This document shows, piece after piece, positions 48,501-60,500 of a stretch of DNA of 64,000 bases. The position numbers and the translations under genes are program-made. Location: positions 24,886,541-24,950,540 of the forward strand of contig CM055094.1 in the NCBI GenBank assembly GCA_029204225.1, written 5' to 3'. Source of the DNA: Diphasiastrum complanatum (taxonomy: Eukaryota; Streptophyta; Lycopodiopsida; Lycopodiales; Lycopodiaceae). Each line of letters starts with the position of its first letter. Within the stretch, counting starts at the first letter, position 1. The notes under the pieces were generated by a model. That model did no database searches. It was not told the DNA's origin and saw only the letters and a program-made list of their open reading frames with translations.

Positions 48501-51500
48501 GAAATACTGAAGATGTGTGAGCCACTTGTCGAACATATGTTCAGATGGTATATCACTATTAAACAAAAAGATAATCTAAAGGGGATAGAGACCGAAAATC
48601 AGAAGTCATGATAAAAAATAAAATCAGAAGTAACAGAAAATAATACGTAACCCAATGATCCAAATAATTTGGGCATTTTTTTTGTTTTTTTTTCAGGGAG
48701 CGTAGAAAACAAAGATAAACGAAAAAGTGAAAAACGAAAGCGACGACGAAAATGAACTATGGAATCGAAACGCAAATGGAACGGAAACTGATAACAAATA
48801 ACGAAAGACAAAATGAAAAATGCGATGGAAAACACAAACTACAAAATGGAATAGAAATAACAAAAAAACAGCCAAGGCAAAAAGTTAAACCAGCCAAGAA
48901 TACGAACAACGGATCCTAACGACAAAAGGGAAATGGAAAGCTCAAAACAAATAATCGGAAAACACGTAGGAAGCCGGCGGGCGCAGGGCAAGAGAAGAGG
49001 CTAGTGGGCTAAAAAAAAATTTGGACAACAAATTGGCAAAAGTGAAGAGGTAAGAGAGTGCTAGAAAAGAAGCAAAAAAGCTGGGTTTTTGGGACAGCAA
49101 AAAGGTAGGTGCAAGGAAAGCAAAAAAGCAAGCGAAAAAGCAAGGTACCTGGGTAGTGCCAACAAAATAGGTGAAAAGCTGAAGATGATGTAGCCAATAT
49201 AGGTGAGCCATTGAAATAAATAAAAAACAGCCACAGTAGGACGCCCAAAATGCTGAGGAATAATCGCCGTGTGGGCTGCAAATCGGCCACCCAAACAAGC
49301 TGCAAATAAGCTGAAAAAATCGTTGAAAAGGATGAGGAAGTAGGGTGCTGGGCAGCAGCTAGTAAGATCCACAAATGTCCTGCAAAATGATAGAAAAACT
49401 GCTGAAAATGGTGATGAAGTAGGGCGCTGGACAGCCTCCAAACAATCAGCAAAATGGACAGCAAATCGGTGGAGAAATCCGTCGAAGATGGCAAGGTAGC
49501 AGGGCGCTGGGCAGCAGCTACCAAAATCCGCACATAACCTGCAAAAAAAATGGAGAATACCGCTGAAAGTGGTGATGAAGTAGGGCGCTGGACAACCTCC
49601 AATCAATCCAAGAAATGGGCAGCAAATCGGTGGAGAAAATCGACGAAAGTGACAAGGTAGTAGGGCGCTGGCCAGCCTCTACCGAATCTGGAAAAACAAT
49701 GGAAATCTGATGAAAAAATCAACGAAAGTGATGGGTTAGTAGGGCGCTGGACAGCCTCTACTAAATCTGAAAAAACAATGGTGAGGAAAGTGCTCTGATA
49801 CCAAGTTATGAATGAAGCCACAATTGATCTAGAGCTAAGCTATGAAAGCATCACATAATCAAGACTTAATTCTAGAAAGCATGAAAAAGAGAGATTAAGG
49901 AGACTAAAGAGAGATCAATATCATCAGCTGAATAAAAGACTACAATGTTGCCCTATATATACCCCACCAATGAACCCTAAAGTAGGAATTCAAAAATAGA
50001 GTGAGGCAAAAGATTTGGAGGAAAAATAGTGCACCCCCCCAATAGGAGGACCCCCACTCCAAATCAATATGACAAAGTCCTAAAAATGTGACCAAATAGG
50101 GCCCAAGGCCAGTACATGAATAAAAAGGGCCTATAGGCCTGCTTATGCATAATAAAGAATAAAAGAATGGACGCAGCAAATGTAATGAGCCGAGTCCATA
50201 ACTGGACCCCCATGTTACAATTGGTTACAATTGGCCACTTGACCATATGGTCTAGCACTTGAGTCCATCATTCACAATATTGGAATTTATAAGAGACATA
50301 TTCATAAGCTTTTTCTATGGGGAAAAACATTTTCCACAACTAAGTTTCTCCAATTGGGGAAACGCCCCGTGGAAATGTTACGGGGAAACACTTTGGGGGA
50401 ATGTTGGCTATAAGGGAACTCATATCATTCATTCAAAGGCCAAATTTGACCATTTTAGCAATTTCTATGAGGCTTGTTGACCTCGTTTCAGCATAGTTTC
50501 TCTCCCAGCAATATATATCACAAACTCCCTCAATATCTCGCTCACTTCCACATGCACCATTCCTGTTTCCTAGGGGGTCCTTGTTTCCCAGGTGGGAAAG
50601 GTTTCTCAAAACTATGCATTTACTGCTAGTTTGTCATAGGGTGCCAGCTGTGACTCACACACCCTACACCTAATTTGGGCTTCAGGATCATAACCTCATT
50701 TTTGCTTAGGTGATCTATTAAAGATTAAGGAGTAGATTAGATCAACTTAGATCAGCTAGCAAGTTCCTATTTCCCATTTCTTCAGTTCTTCCAACACTAT
50801 ACCAGCTTTTCATCCAGTTATTCATTGTGTTCAGCTCAGTTACCTTTCCTTTCAGTACATTTTCAATCCTTTGACTATTTCAAGTGTTCTTGTGTTGTAT
50901 TGATCATAAACTAGGTACGGAGCACTTTCCAGGCCAGGAGGAACTAGGTTCCACTTTCTACAAGCACCAGATCTTCATGTATTTAGGGTGATCAAATCAT
51001 TTCCTCTACTTTGTGTAGGTTTTGAAAGAAAGCACCCAAATCTTTTTTGTCTTCAGGTTCTCTACAATTTAGCATTTCCCAAAATCTCAGGCCTCTGCTC
51101 CTCAGCTTGCTGAAGGACACAAACTTTTTGTACAAATCAGGTTATAAGAGAAGGCTAGGCATCAGAAGGTCAAGTGTTAAAACTTCATCTTATTCGTACT
51201 GTTTTGTGTACTTTTGGGGCTTTCCTTACACAGTCTTCTTCCAGCATTAAGGTGCTTCTATGCACTTCACAGACCACCGTTTGGATTATTGGAATTCTGA
51301 GTTTCCAGTTTTTTCTGATTTTCAGGAGTTGTCCATTTTTTGGGAGATTTTTACATCATTGTTTTACCTACAGTTGAGGGCTGTCAAATCTCTTGACAAA
51401 TTGTTCACCTGATTTTTAGAAGCTGAGTTATTGATTACACGTTTAGGGCATTATTTAACTGTGTTTCTCATATTTAGGGCTATGTAATGGAAACGAAATT

Positions 51501-54500
51501 TTTGCTTCTATTGATTCTATCGATAATTTGGGTTTCTGTCACAACTAAAAAACCTGACCGATCTTCCATCCACAATCTTGGCTATGTATTTCATTTTTCT
51601 TTGTCCAATGCAATGTCTTTAAGAGATAACATAAATCTCTCTGCATTCATGATGCAGTTTCCCTTGGTGAAGCAAGTCCTTTTTACACAATCTTAGTCAA
51701 CGCTTTGGCGTAGGCATCCACCCATGGATACACAGGGAATCAAACCTGGGTGTGCAAGCCCAACCCAAGCATGCTACATCACACCATGCAAGGGCCGATG
51801 AGGCAAGTCCATTTTTTTCTTGTATGTGCTCGTTTGTGTGGTGAATGGTAGTCAAACACCTGACATCATGGAGAGGAAAGGAAGCCCTAACCAACTCACT
51901 ACTTATTGGAGGACGACAAGTCCTTTACTGAACCACTTCGTCTTAACTATCAGTTGCAATTGAAAATCTCAATTTTTTAACTTCTGACAACTACTTTTAC
52001 AATTTGTTTCTATGCATTATACAAAAGCTTTAGCATTTTGGTTTCAGATTTAGGCGAGTTGTTGCAACCTATACTTTTGCAGTACAGAAAGTCGTTAAAA
52101 ATAAAAAAATTAACAAAAACCGAAACACATTCTTGAATCATAACATAAAGCATTGGCATGCTAGGCTGCCCCAAATCATTGTGGGGTAAGCTAAGGACTC
52201 TCACCTGTTTCAACAGATTCACATCCGTAAAGCAAAAAACTTCATGAAAAAGAAGAGCTTCAGATGGTATCAAGTGCTGCCTGCAAACTATCAAAGAAAA
52301 ACTATAAATACAAGACTATGGAACAAGTCGCAAGGTTCACAACATCAAGAAAATAAACAGCTAGTTTTGCTCTCACTCTTAAAGTTATGGGCATGTAATC
52401 AAGATGAGATTACTAGTAGGTAAGGGCCTTGTTGCATTCTTGGTGCATAGACGTAGCACTCGTCGGTTATATTTTCTCCGTAATTTGGCAGCCCCTATTT
52501 AAATAATAGATGCAGCATCAATTGGATTCATGCATGCAGTCTTCCCATCAGTGGTGGTGGTATTTTACTTCTATGAGGCTGCATACTTGCTTTGATGCTT
52601 GGTGGTTTTCTCAATCCTTCTATAGCTCTATGAAAGCATTATTCAGTGCTGAGAGTCTACCTGTATTATTGTATGGCATGGCACTCATGCTTAATCATTC
52701 TACCTTGAGGTAACGTTTTTTGGTACATTTGCTGGTTCTTTCAACAATTTTCTTAAAGTATAAAAAGGGGTCATTGTTTTCTCAGGCAGTGGTATTAGTC
52801 CATATAGTTGGAAGCATATCCCCTAGTACTGTTCTCAGTTCGTGTTGGTCCATACGGTTGGCAACCTATATCTTGGTATACAGAAGCTTTGTTGTGACAT
52901 TTACAAAAATGTTCGTCATAATGCTCATACATGTGATATTCTGGGTCCACACTTAATGAGTACACCATTCCAAGGTTCCAGCTTGCGGCATCAACTCCCT
53001 AAGAAGCAATTAAATAACTATAGAAGTGTACTCAAAGTATATTACTTTCAATGCATGGACGTTTCTTTTCTAACTGCAGAGTATTGTAAGAACAGATTCA
53101 TTCTAAGACGTTGAAATCCTTTATTCTCTATCTAAGTTGCATCAAAACAGCGTTCCGGAGGCATAGCGTTCTGGAACACCGGAACCCCAAAAAAATAATA
53201 ATAATAAATAAATAAATAAATAAAAGAAACTAGGCTTGGTTCCCTCTTACAACTATGGTGCCGCTCCGTGAACTATCTCCATAAAAGAATTAAATTAATC
53301 ATTAAAATTTAGACCATAGATTCATAGAATTAATGAACCGTGTACAGTTCACCACGGTTCTGAGAACCGCACAGTGAACCGTACAGTTCTCAAAAAATTT
53401 AAGGGGGAACCGTGGTGAACGGTACTAATTAATAAATTTAATTGATTAATTAATTTTTTTTTTGTTCCTACCCCCAAAAACTGCCTAAAAATATGCAAAA
53501 AAAAGGCCAAAAAAAGGTGTCTGTTTCTGTGTCTTCTGTGAAATCTGTGTCTGTGGATTTTTACAGTTCTATTTTACAGTTCGAATTATCATAAACAGCC
53601 CAAAAACTGTAAAATGAGGGCCACAAACTATTTTGGGGGGAAATTGGCAAAAACAAATTTAATTAATTTATTGCAGGAACCGTACCGCGGTTCATCCCAC
53701 AGTTCCCAGGACCCACGGTTCTGGGAACCGTGGGTTCTATGCATAGATTCTAAATATGTTGGCAACGTCGTCATTCACTAGTTTATCCTAGAAGTGATGG
53801 ATGCTCGAGCATAGTCACAAAGAATGTCATTTCAAAGCTCTAGGAATCATCAATACCCATTCCTAAGGAAGAACAGGTGCGGTACCGTTCCTTAGGAGCA
53901 GCCGTTCCGTTCCTAAGGAACGATTTTTTAGGAACCATTCCTAAATTTCTTTCTCTGATGGGGGTCCGTTGTTGTTCAGTGTTCCGTTGCATCTGAAATC
54001 CGTAGCTCCCGTTGACCTGCAATCAATGCATTGGCAATTATTGGCATCCGAAATTCGTTGATCGCTGAACGAAATCGTTTTGGCAACCCGGTTTGGCAGA
54101 TTGTTTTGGCACGCAACCTGTTTTGATAATTGAAATTGTTTTGGCAACCCATAGCAAATCGGTTCTAGCAACCTGCTCTTGCAACCAGTTCTGGCAGATC
54201 CTTCAGGCATTCACAACAGCCACGGAATGGTTTGAATGCCACAGCTAAGGAATGGTTCAGATTTCTAAAGAACCGTTCCTAGGAATTTTCTAAAATGTTA
54301 TAGAATGTTCTAAACTAAATTCAAATTTTCTAGAACGTTCTAAACATGATATGATAAACCTGGAATGTTCTGGAATTTAAGTACCTTCTATCAAATATGA
54401 TACCTTATACAAGGTATTTAACTGTGTTTTTGAATGGTGCACTATCACAAACAGTGGACCAAGGAAATTTCAGATTTAGTGTCCAGTCCGAAAATGATCC

Positions 54501-57500
54501 TTTTTATTTTTAAAGACACCTTAAAAAATCTACAAACAAAAAAACGGGACGTTCTGGAACGCCATGCATCTATGAATCACTATCTAAGAATAAGGAGGAG
54601 CAACTGTTTAGAAGTGACAATGCTTGATATATCTTGTCATACTCAGTAGATTAAAAAAGTTCATACCTGTAAATACGTTCAAGCAGCTCAGCAGCCATTG
54701 TTTTCACAACATAGAACTCTGATCTGTACCCAGCCTGTCTGTTATAAATCATCAAAAACAAGCATTTCTGTAAGATTAGAAGAGTCAATCTCACAAAATG
54801 TCATAGAGAAAACTGTACACATCGTGATAGGGAATCTTAGAATGAAGGACGCCAAGAATACTTTCTCACTTTTTTAAAAAACGTTGCCCTTCCATTTCAG
54901 AAGCCAATGATCCTCCCAATTGGTCACCCCCTTGACCAATCCCATCAATCTTCTTATTCTTTTCCAGGTCTGGATAGTTTGGAAAATTTGCCATCTTCAA
55001 TTGAAAAGAAGTGATTTCTGCATTCAGCTACATACCAATAAAACATGATTTGGGTAGCTGCTCAAGAAGGCATCACTAAGGTGCATTTATTGGAGAAATT
55101 GGAAGACATATCCAATAGCGTATATCTATGCTGAAAGAGAGACTCATGGAGAAAATGCTTGCAATATGTACATTCTGTTTCATATGTACGAAACAAATAG
55201 TAAGTAAAGAATAAATCAACTTTATCAATCTTAACAAAAACTAAAGAAATTGCATTCCATACAGAACGGGAAATTTTTCCCACATTCAGAACGAGGTTAT
55301 TCTGTACACCCGGTTTTTATGATTTCAGGCTATGCACACCTAATAAAACAAGATGGAGCATCGAGGGAAACTTAACCAGGATAATAGAAATAGACCTCTT
55401 CATCATGACTTGCTAAACGCTTCCATTCCTCCAGAACAGCAGAAAATGTCGTAGGAGGTAAGTCCCTGTAGCAAAGCACAAATGTCAGACACCTAAAGCT
55501 AGTTGCTTTCACATACCAATAATACTAAGAGGAAACAAAAGGCATGGGAAAAATGATCAAGCCAAAACGTTAAAAGTTCAAAATGTAAACAATTTTTTAG
55601 TAAAAGAAAAAGGAAATGTTTTTGCCTAACCTTAAAATAATTCAAACGTCATATGTGAACCTCAACGGTAGTGCATGTATTAATTCAAAATTGGGAGTAA
55701 AAGCAAACCAAGTTAGCCAGCATCGATATGTCCTGGGAACGAAGAAATCACTACTTGAACATGTTACAAGGCTAAAGATCCTGTTCTGAGCAGACCGCCA
55801 CATTTTGGTTCATATGTATGAAGGCATGCCATAAATGCAGAATGCAAATACATTTGATCTTCTAACGTGATTGAGATAAATTTGATTCTAAGAGCTTTTA
55901 CCACATGTTCGCCGATTGAAATGAGGTCCTTGCATAATGCTGGGAAATATGGGAACTTACACATACTATATGCAGATCTGATAAGCATTCTTGATTAAAG
56001 ATAACATTGATTAAAAAAGTCAGCAAGATAATGATATTCTTATAAATTTTCAAGGGGCCATATAATTTCCCATACACCCCAAATGTGCATAACAAATTAT
56101 GTCGTCCAAGACCTTTGACAACGATCCGTTCAAACCTACTTATGACTCAAATAACTAACACGCCCATCTACATCACCTACCTTGCTCAATCTCTTTTTCG
56201 TATTCTAGTCTAGCTCAAAGGCTTAAATTCAAGGCAATATATATATATATATGTGCAGAAGTCTTTCTCTTCATTATAACATCACTTCATACTTCACATA
56301 ATTATCCAGGATGGGCGTTTGTTAAGCAATAGAAAATATTCACTTCTTGTTCTTCTACCAGTTTTGCCCTCATTGGCCTGCCTTTTCCTTATGCACTCTG
56401 CAGCTAAAGGGCCAGGACAATTAGACCAAGAGATGCAAGCTTTATTCAGGGTAAATAGATGATCTTCAAGCACCAATTGTTGAGAGTAAAACATCACCAC
56501 GAAAGACAAATAGATAAAAAAGACTAATACTCTGTACATCAAGCATTGAAGGTCAATGATAATCATTGGACCAAGAAGAATCTCTGTAGGTAATATGCGT
56601 ACCAAGGTTGAATACGCATAAGTTAGGCTACTTTGAAACTAAGTGATCTAAATGAACTACAGACCTCGTCTCTAATCCATTGATCATAATTAATGAGGTC
56701 AATGAATGTATTTATAGATTATAGTCTTTAAGGGCCCAAATTATGGCTAGCTTTGTGCCCTACTTTTTAATCCAAATCATAGCTAAATAACCAAAAGATA
56801 ATTCTTTGCATGTACCCACTATGTAGACATATTTGACTGGCAATATCTTTCACCCAGCACAACTACTTAGGAGACATCAGAGAGTAATACTTTCTCTAGA
56901 CAGGAGTTTCATGTATCTTTTGTTGATTAAGTTTACTCAACTCTACTTTCAAAGATGTTCTGAAGGCTCCCATGATTTTATTCATACTTGACATGTACTT
57001 TTCAGTCTTATGTACCTTAATAGTATTTCGAGATATACCTATTACGTTGTGATCGCTTAATGCATATGAGGATCCGTGCTGTGTTGCACTCATGGTAGCG
57101 GACATGTTCTTACTGCAACAGGATTTATATCAGATCAACAGTCACTCAGACACACAGCTCCATATCACATCCTTCTTCTCTATAAGAAGACCCCAGAGAC
57201 CACATATCACTTAGTGTCATGTTGCAACCAGAGTTACCTGTCCTACCGTGAGGAGACACATCCCATAGACAACCTCCGCGATGATGTGCGTAACGCACCC
57301 TAGACATACCTCCATTGGCAGCGTCTATTACATCCCTCTTCAACAGTAGCAAGAAATGACGACAACACTTTACACCATTATATGTCTCGAATGGTTCATG
57401 ATTTGGCACTTCAAACCTCAAGTTAGTTTGAATCGGTAGCGGTTTGAATTACCCAATCTGAATCGAAAACCAAAAAAAACAAAACAAGAAACAAGACTCG

Positions 57501-60500
57501 GAAGAAAAAAAATTGATTTTTTGCTTCAAAAACTTTTTTCTCAAATTATTCCAAATTGGGTATATTCTTCCCTGAATCAATCTACAAACCTCTCCTATGT
57601 CTAATGCAAGTTCCATGAATAGAACCTTCACTGAGTACATGGCAAAGCTCTTCTATATCTTATGTTTGTGAACTATCCTAGCATCCAAGGCCTTGCCTAT
57701 TTATAGGTGTATGATCACCCATTCATAGTGTCATAGGTCCCAGATTAGGCATGTTAAGTGTGATTGTTGATGTGTCTTGTTATCGAGTACTATTGATTTG
57801 AATCTCGATTCTAAGGTTCAAATGCTAGGTGTCTTGCTATCACTGATCAAGTACTTGCTACTGTGTTTCAAAACAATCTCAAAAAGCTCCTCAAGTTTCA
57901 ATGTTCTTGATTTATGGCTTACAACAATCAGCATTGTAGCCACCGAGCACTCAATGTTTGTGATTTAGGGTTCCATCGTGAAGATAAAGTTCCATTCTAT
58001 ATTCAAGTTATGTCATATCTTAGTTGCCCATTCCGGAACGGAACGTGTTCCAAAACGCGTTCCGTTTCGGAACGATGCCCAAAAAAAAATGTGTTTTTTT
58101 AACAAAGGATTTAATTAAGATAAATAATTAAAATAATTAAATGTATATCAATATTGTTCCGACCAGGAACGTTCCGGAACGTACGGAACGTTCGGAACAA
58201 AACGTTCCGACCCATTTTGGTCGGAATGGGCTTCTAAGCGTCATATATATGATCATTAACTTGTTTTGCATCTTTCTTGAAAGCTAAAGTGTAATGACTA
58301 ATATCACTGATCAATCCTCAGTAAGCTGTAACCTTAGACCTACTATTTAGCAATTTTGAAGAGCTCTTTCAATCTTCTTAAGTTTTAACTTATCTTATAG
58401 CACATAGCTACATTGAAGCCAGTGGTCATTAAGCACTCAAGGTTGAGCAGGAAATAACAATATAGAGTCTTAGGAGTCAAGAAGTAGGACGGGATGAGAT
58501 AATCGATTGATTACAGTCTACATTGTATAGAGATGTTATTGCACTCTAAACACTAAACTAGCACTAGTTTATGCTATAATAGAAGGCCAGGAATAAAGCA
58601 AGCCAAAAAAAATTGTAAAACAATTTGACGATTCAAATGCAATTCAAATACAATTCAAGCCGGCACATGAAACATTGTTATCTATGGTAAAAGCACAAGA
58701 TTCTTGCTATTTTCCACAAATTATATTCCACTTTGGCACATGAACCTCTAATTTAATGACAATAAAACATAGAACCCTATTTCACACCTTCTGGTACGAA
58801 ATGTATAATTGTGTACCTAGAAGATGTTAAAAGTCTTAATTTAGTTTTCTAATTTTGGAATCATTAAGCCCAATTTGAAAAGATTGGTAGAGTGGGAAGG
58901 AAGGCTTATGGGCTACAAATTGAGGAGGCTTACAAAAGCTATGTTGACCCATTGTTATGGTAAGAAAAAATCATTGGATTATCTACAAGAAGTTCACTTC
59001 CAAAAATGTTGAGAATTGTGGATTGCATGCTTTTGAAGGAATATTCAATGGTAGTATCCTTCATGTGAAGACTTTGCTAGAACAATTGCCAAACTTCAAT
59101 TCAAGGAGAAATGGCCTTGGAGGAAATTTTGGTGTTGATATGAAGTTAGAAAAGTTCAAAAAGAAAGAAAACCAAACAACACAAGGGATCAACCTGGAGG
59201 GCTTTCATTCCCCCCTAAGCAGCACTCTTCCATTCCAATTTGCAATAGCAAATCCATCAAGGCAGGTTTTAAAACAACTTAAAACAAAATCAAATTCTTG
59301 AAAAAATTTCCATACATCCAAAATGACGATCCATATGCTATATGAAACAGTACAAGAGACATGGAATACCTAATCTTCAGAATAACACTCTCCAACATAA
59401 AATCTTTGTGAATTGGAGGCATTAAGTCTAACGAATTGCGACGACAAAGTGCTTCACAATATATATCCGCAAAACTAAATCCAAAATACTTTCCAACTTC
59501 ATAAAGGCACTGCACAAACAAAATAAAACCATGTGTAAGGATATGATTATTGTATTGCCTTGCTTGAAGGCTTCAACCTTATGATGTTTTTCATTCCAGA
59601 ACTCATCTACTACAAATTTTAGACTATTGCAAGAGAAAGCTTCCAAGCAACAAAGGAGTAGCGATTAATCAATTATAATCTAGCTTCTCTAACATCATAT
59701 ATTTAAATATATTGAGAATAAAGGATGTAGAAATGAGGCGTGCGCATAATTTTCTTCCAAAAGGTGAAATACTAGTAGTACCTAAGCGTGCTTGTTAGAC
59801 CCCAGTCGCGGATGTGACAAGCCCCGAAAGGAAGAATACCCTTGGCCACCTTGAAGTTTAGACAAATATATTCATTTTTGGCATTTTTCTTTGTGAATTT
59901 GATGAATCCTTCAAGAGAGTTTCTAATGAAAGAAGTCACTTCCTCACATGTCTCAGCCAAGAGTACGGTGTCTTTTTCCTTTGCCACCTCACTTAAACCA
60001 ACTTATTTATCACATGGAAAACCATAACAATTGCAAAAAACTACATTTAGCTTAAGCGCTTTTGGTCCCATAGACCACGCCATGTTGTTTGATATTTGTA
60101 GCTTCTTTCCAAAAAAACTTACTATGTTGTGTTGCAACTTGCTTGCCTTCCAATCCACATTTTCTGACCTTTATCCATTCAGTTCTTGCATCCTCTTCTT
60201 GGGTGGGTGTAAGATCCTTGTCCACGCAAACTTGAGTGCCCTTTACTTTTGTCCTATTTTGTAGTACAAATTTGCTTGCCTTTGGATCCGCAAACTTGAC
60301 CAAAAGTACCCTATCTTTGTTGTTCATCCTCTTTCCTAAAAAGGGGGATTCTTTAATGCTTACTTTTGCAAGCCCTTACACTTTTGAAAGACGCCATATT
60401 TCATGGGAGGACCAAACATATTCATATCAAGTATCATCATTTGAGAGATCTAGTCAAGAAGAAGATTATCTCCCCTATCTTCATTGACTCAAGTGACATG

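Larger units (their letters stand above)
43759..50190 (-). mobile_element. Chromovirus-like LTR element E without reverse transcriptase, in an ORC3 intron
   Basis: Two direct LTR copies (43759-44146, 49808-50190) enclose a Met-tRNA PBS, a leader with an 80-bp minisatellite, a region with a retropepsin-like site (46.6-47.6 kb), a 1.9 kb region of repeat-built open frame (44.7-46.5 kb) and an integrase end with chromodomain-like text (44394-44684), then a purine tract. No RT, RNase H or integrase core can be read. The element lies in the ORC3 sense orientation and is spliced out as part of an 8.7 kb intron. Both LTRs are close to each other in sequence, so insertion is not ancient. Confidence 0.8.

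Noticed and set aside
48158-48611. Plus-strand frames as a separate gene in element E
   Set aside because: Short, without family match, and antisense to the element; the minus strand has faint Gag-like text instead.
49009-49821. Overlapping minus-strand frames of about 180-200 codons
   Set aside because: They run through the 80-bp minisatellite and its surroundings in two frames; repeats without stops explain them.
51487-51696. Plus-strand frame with a signal-peptide-like start
   Set aside because: 69 codons inside an ORC3 intron on the opposite strand, without promoter, splice or family support.
56294-56605. Minus-strand frame of 103 codons as the missing ORC3 exon (CIRKRQANEGK segment)
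   Set aside because: Every acceptor I could use gives the wrong phase relative to the exon ending at 59370 or meets a stop.
57146-57421. Minus-strand protein-like frame (CCRHFLLLLKRD) as an ORC3 exon
   Set aside because: Its good donor (GTATGT near 57311) leaves one base over, but the next exon needs two; the text also does not resemble ORC3.
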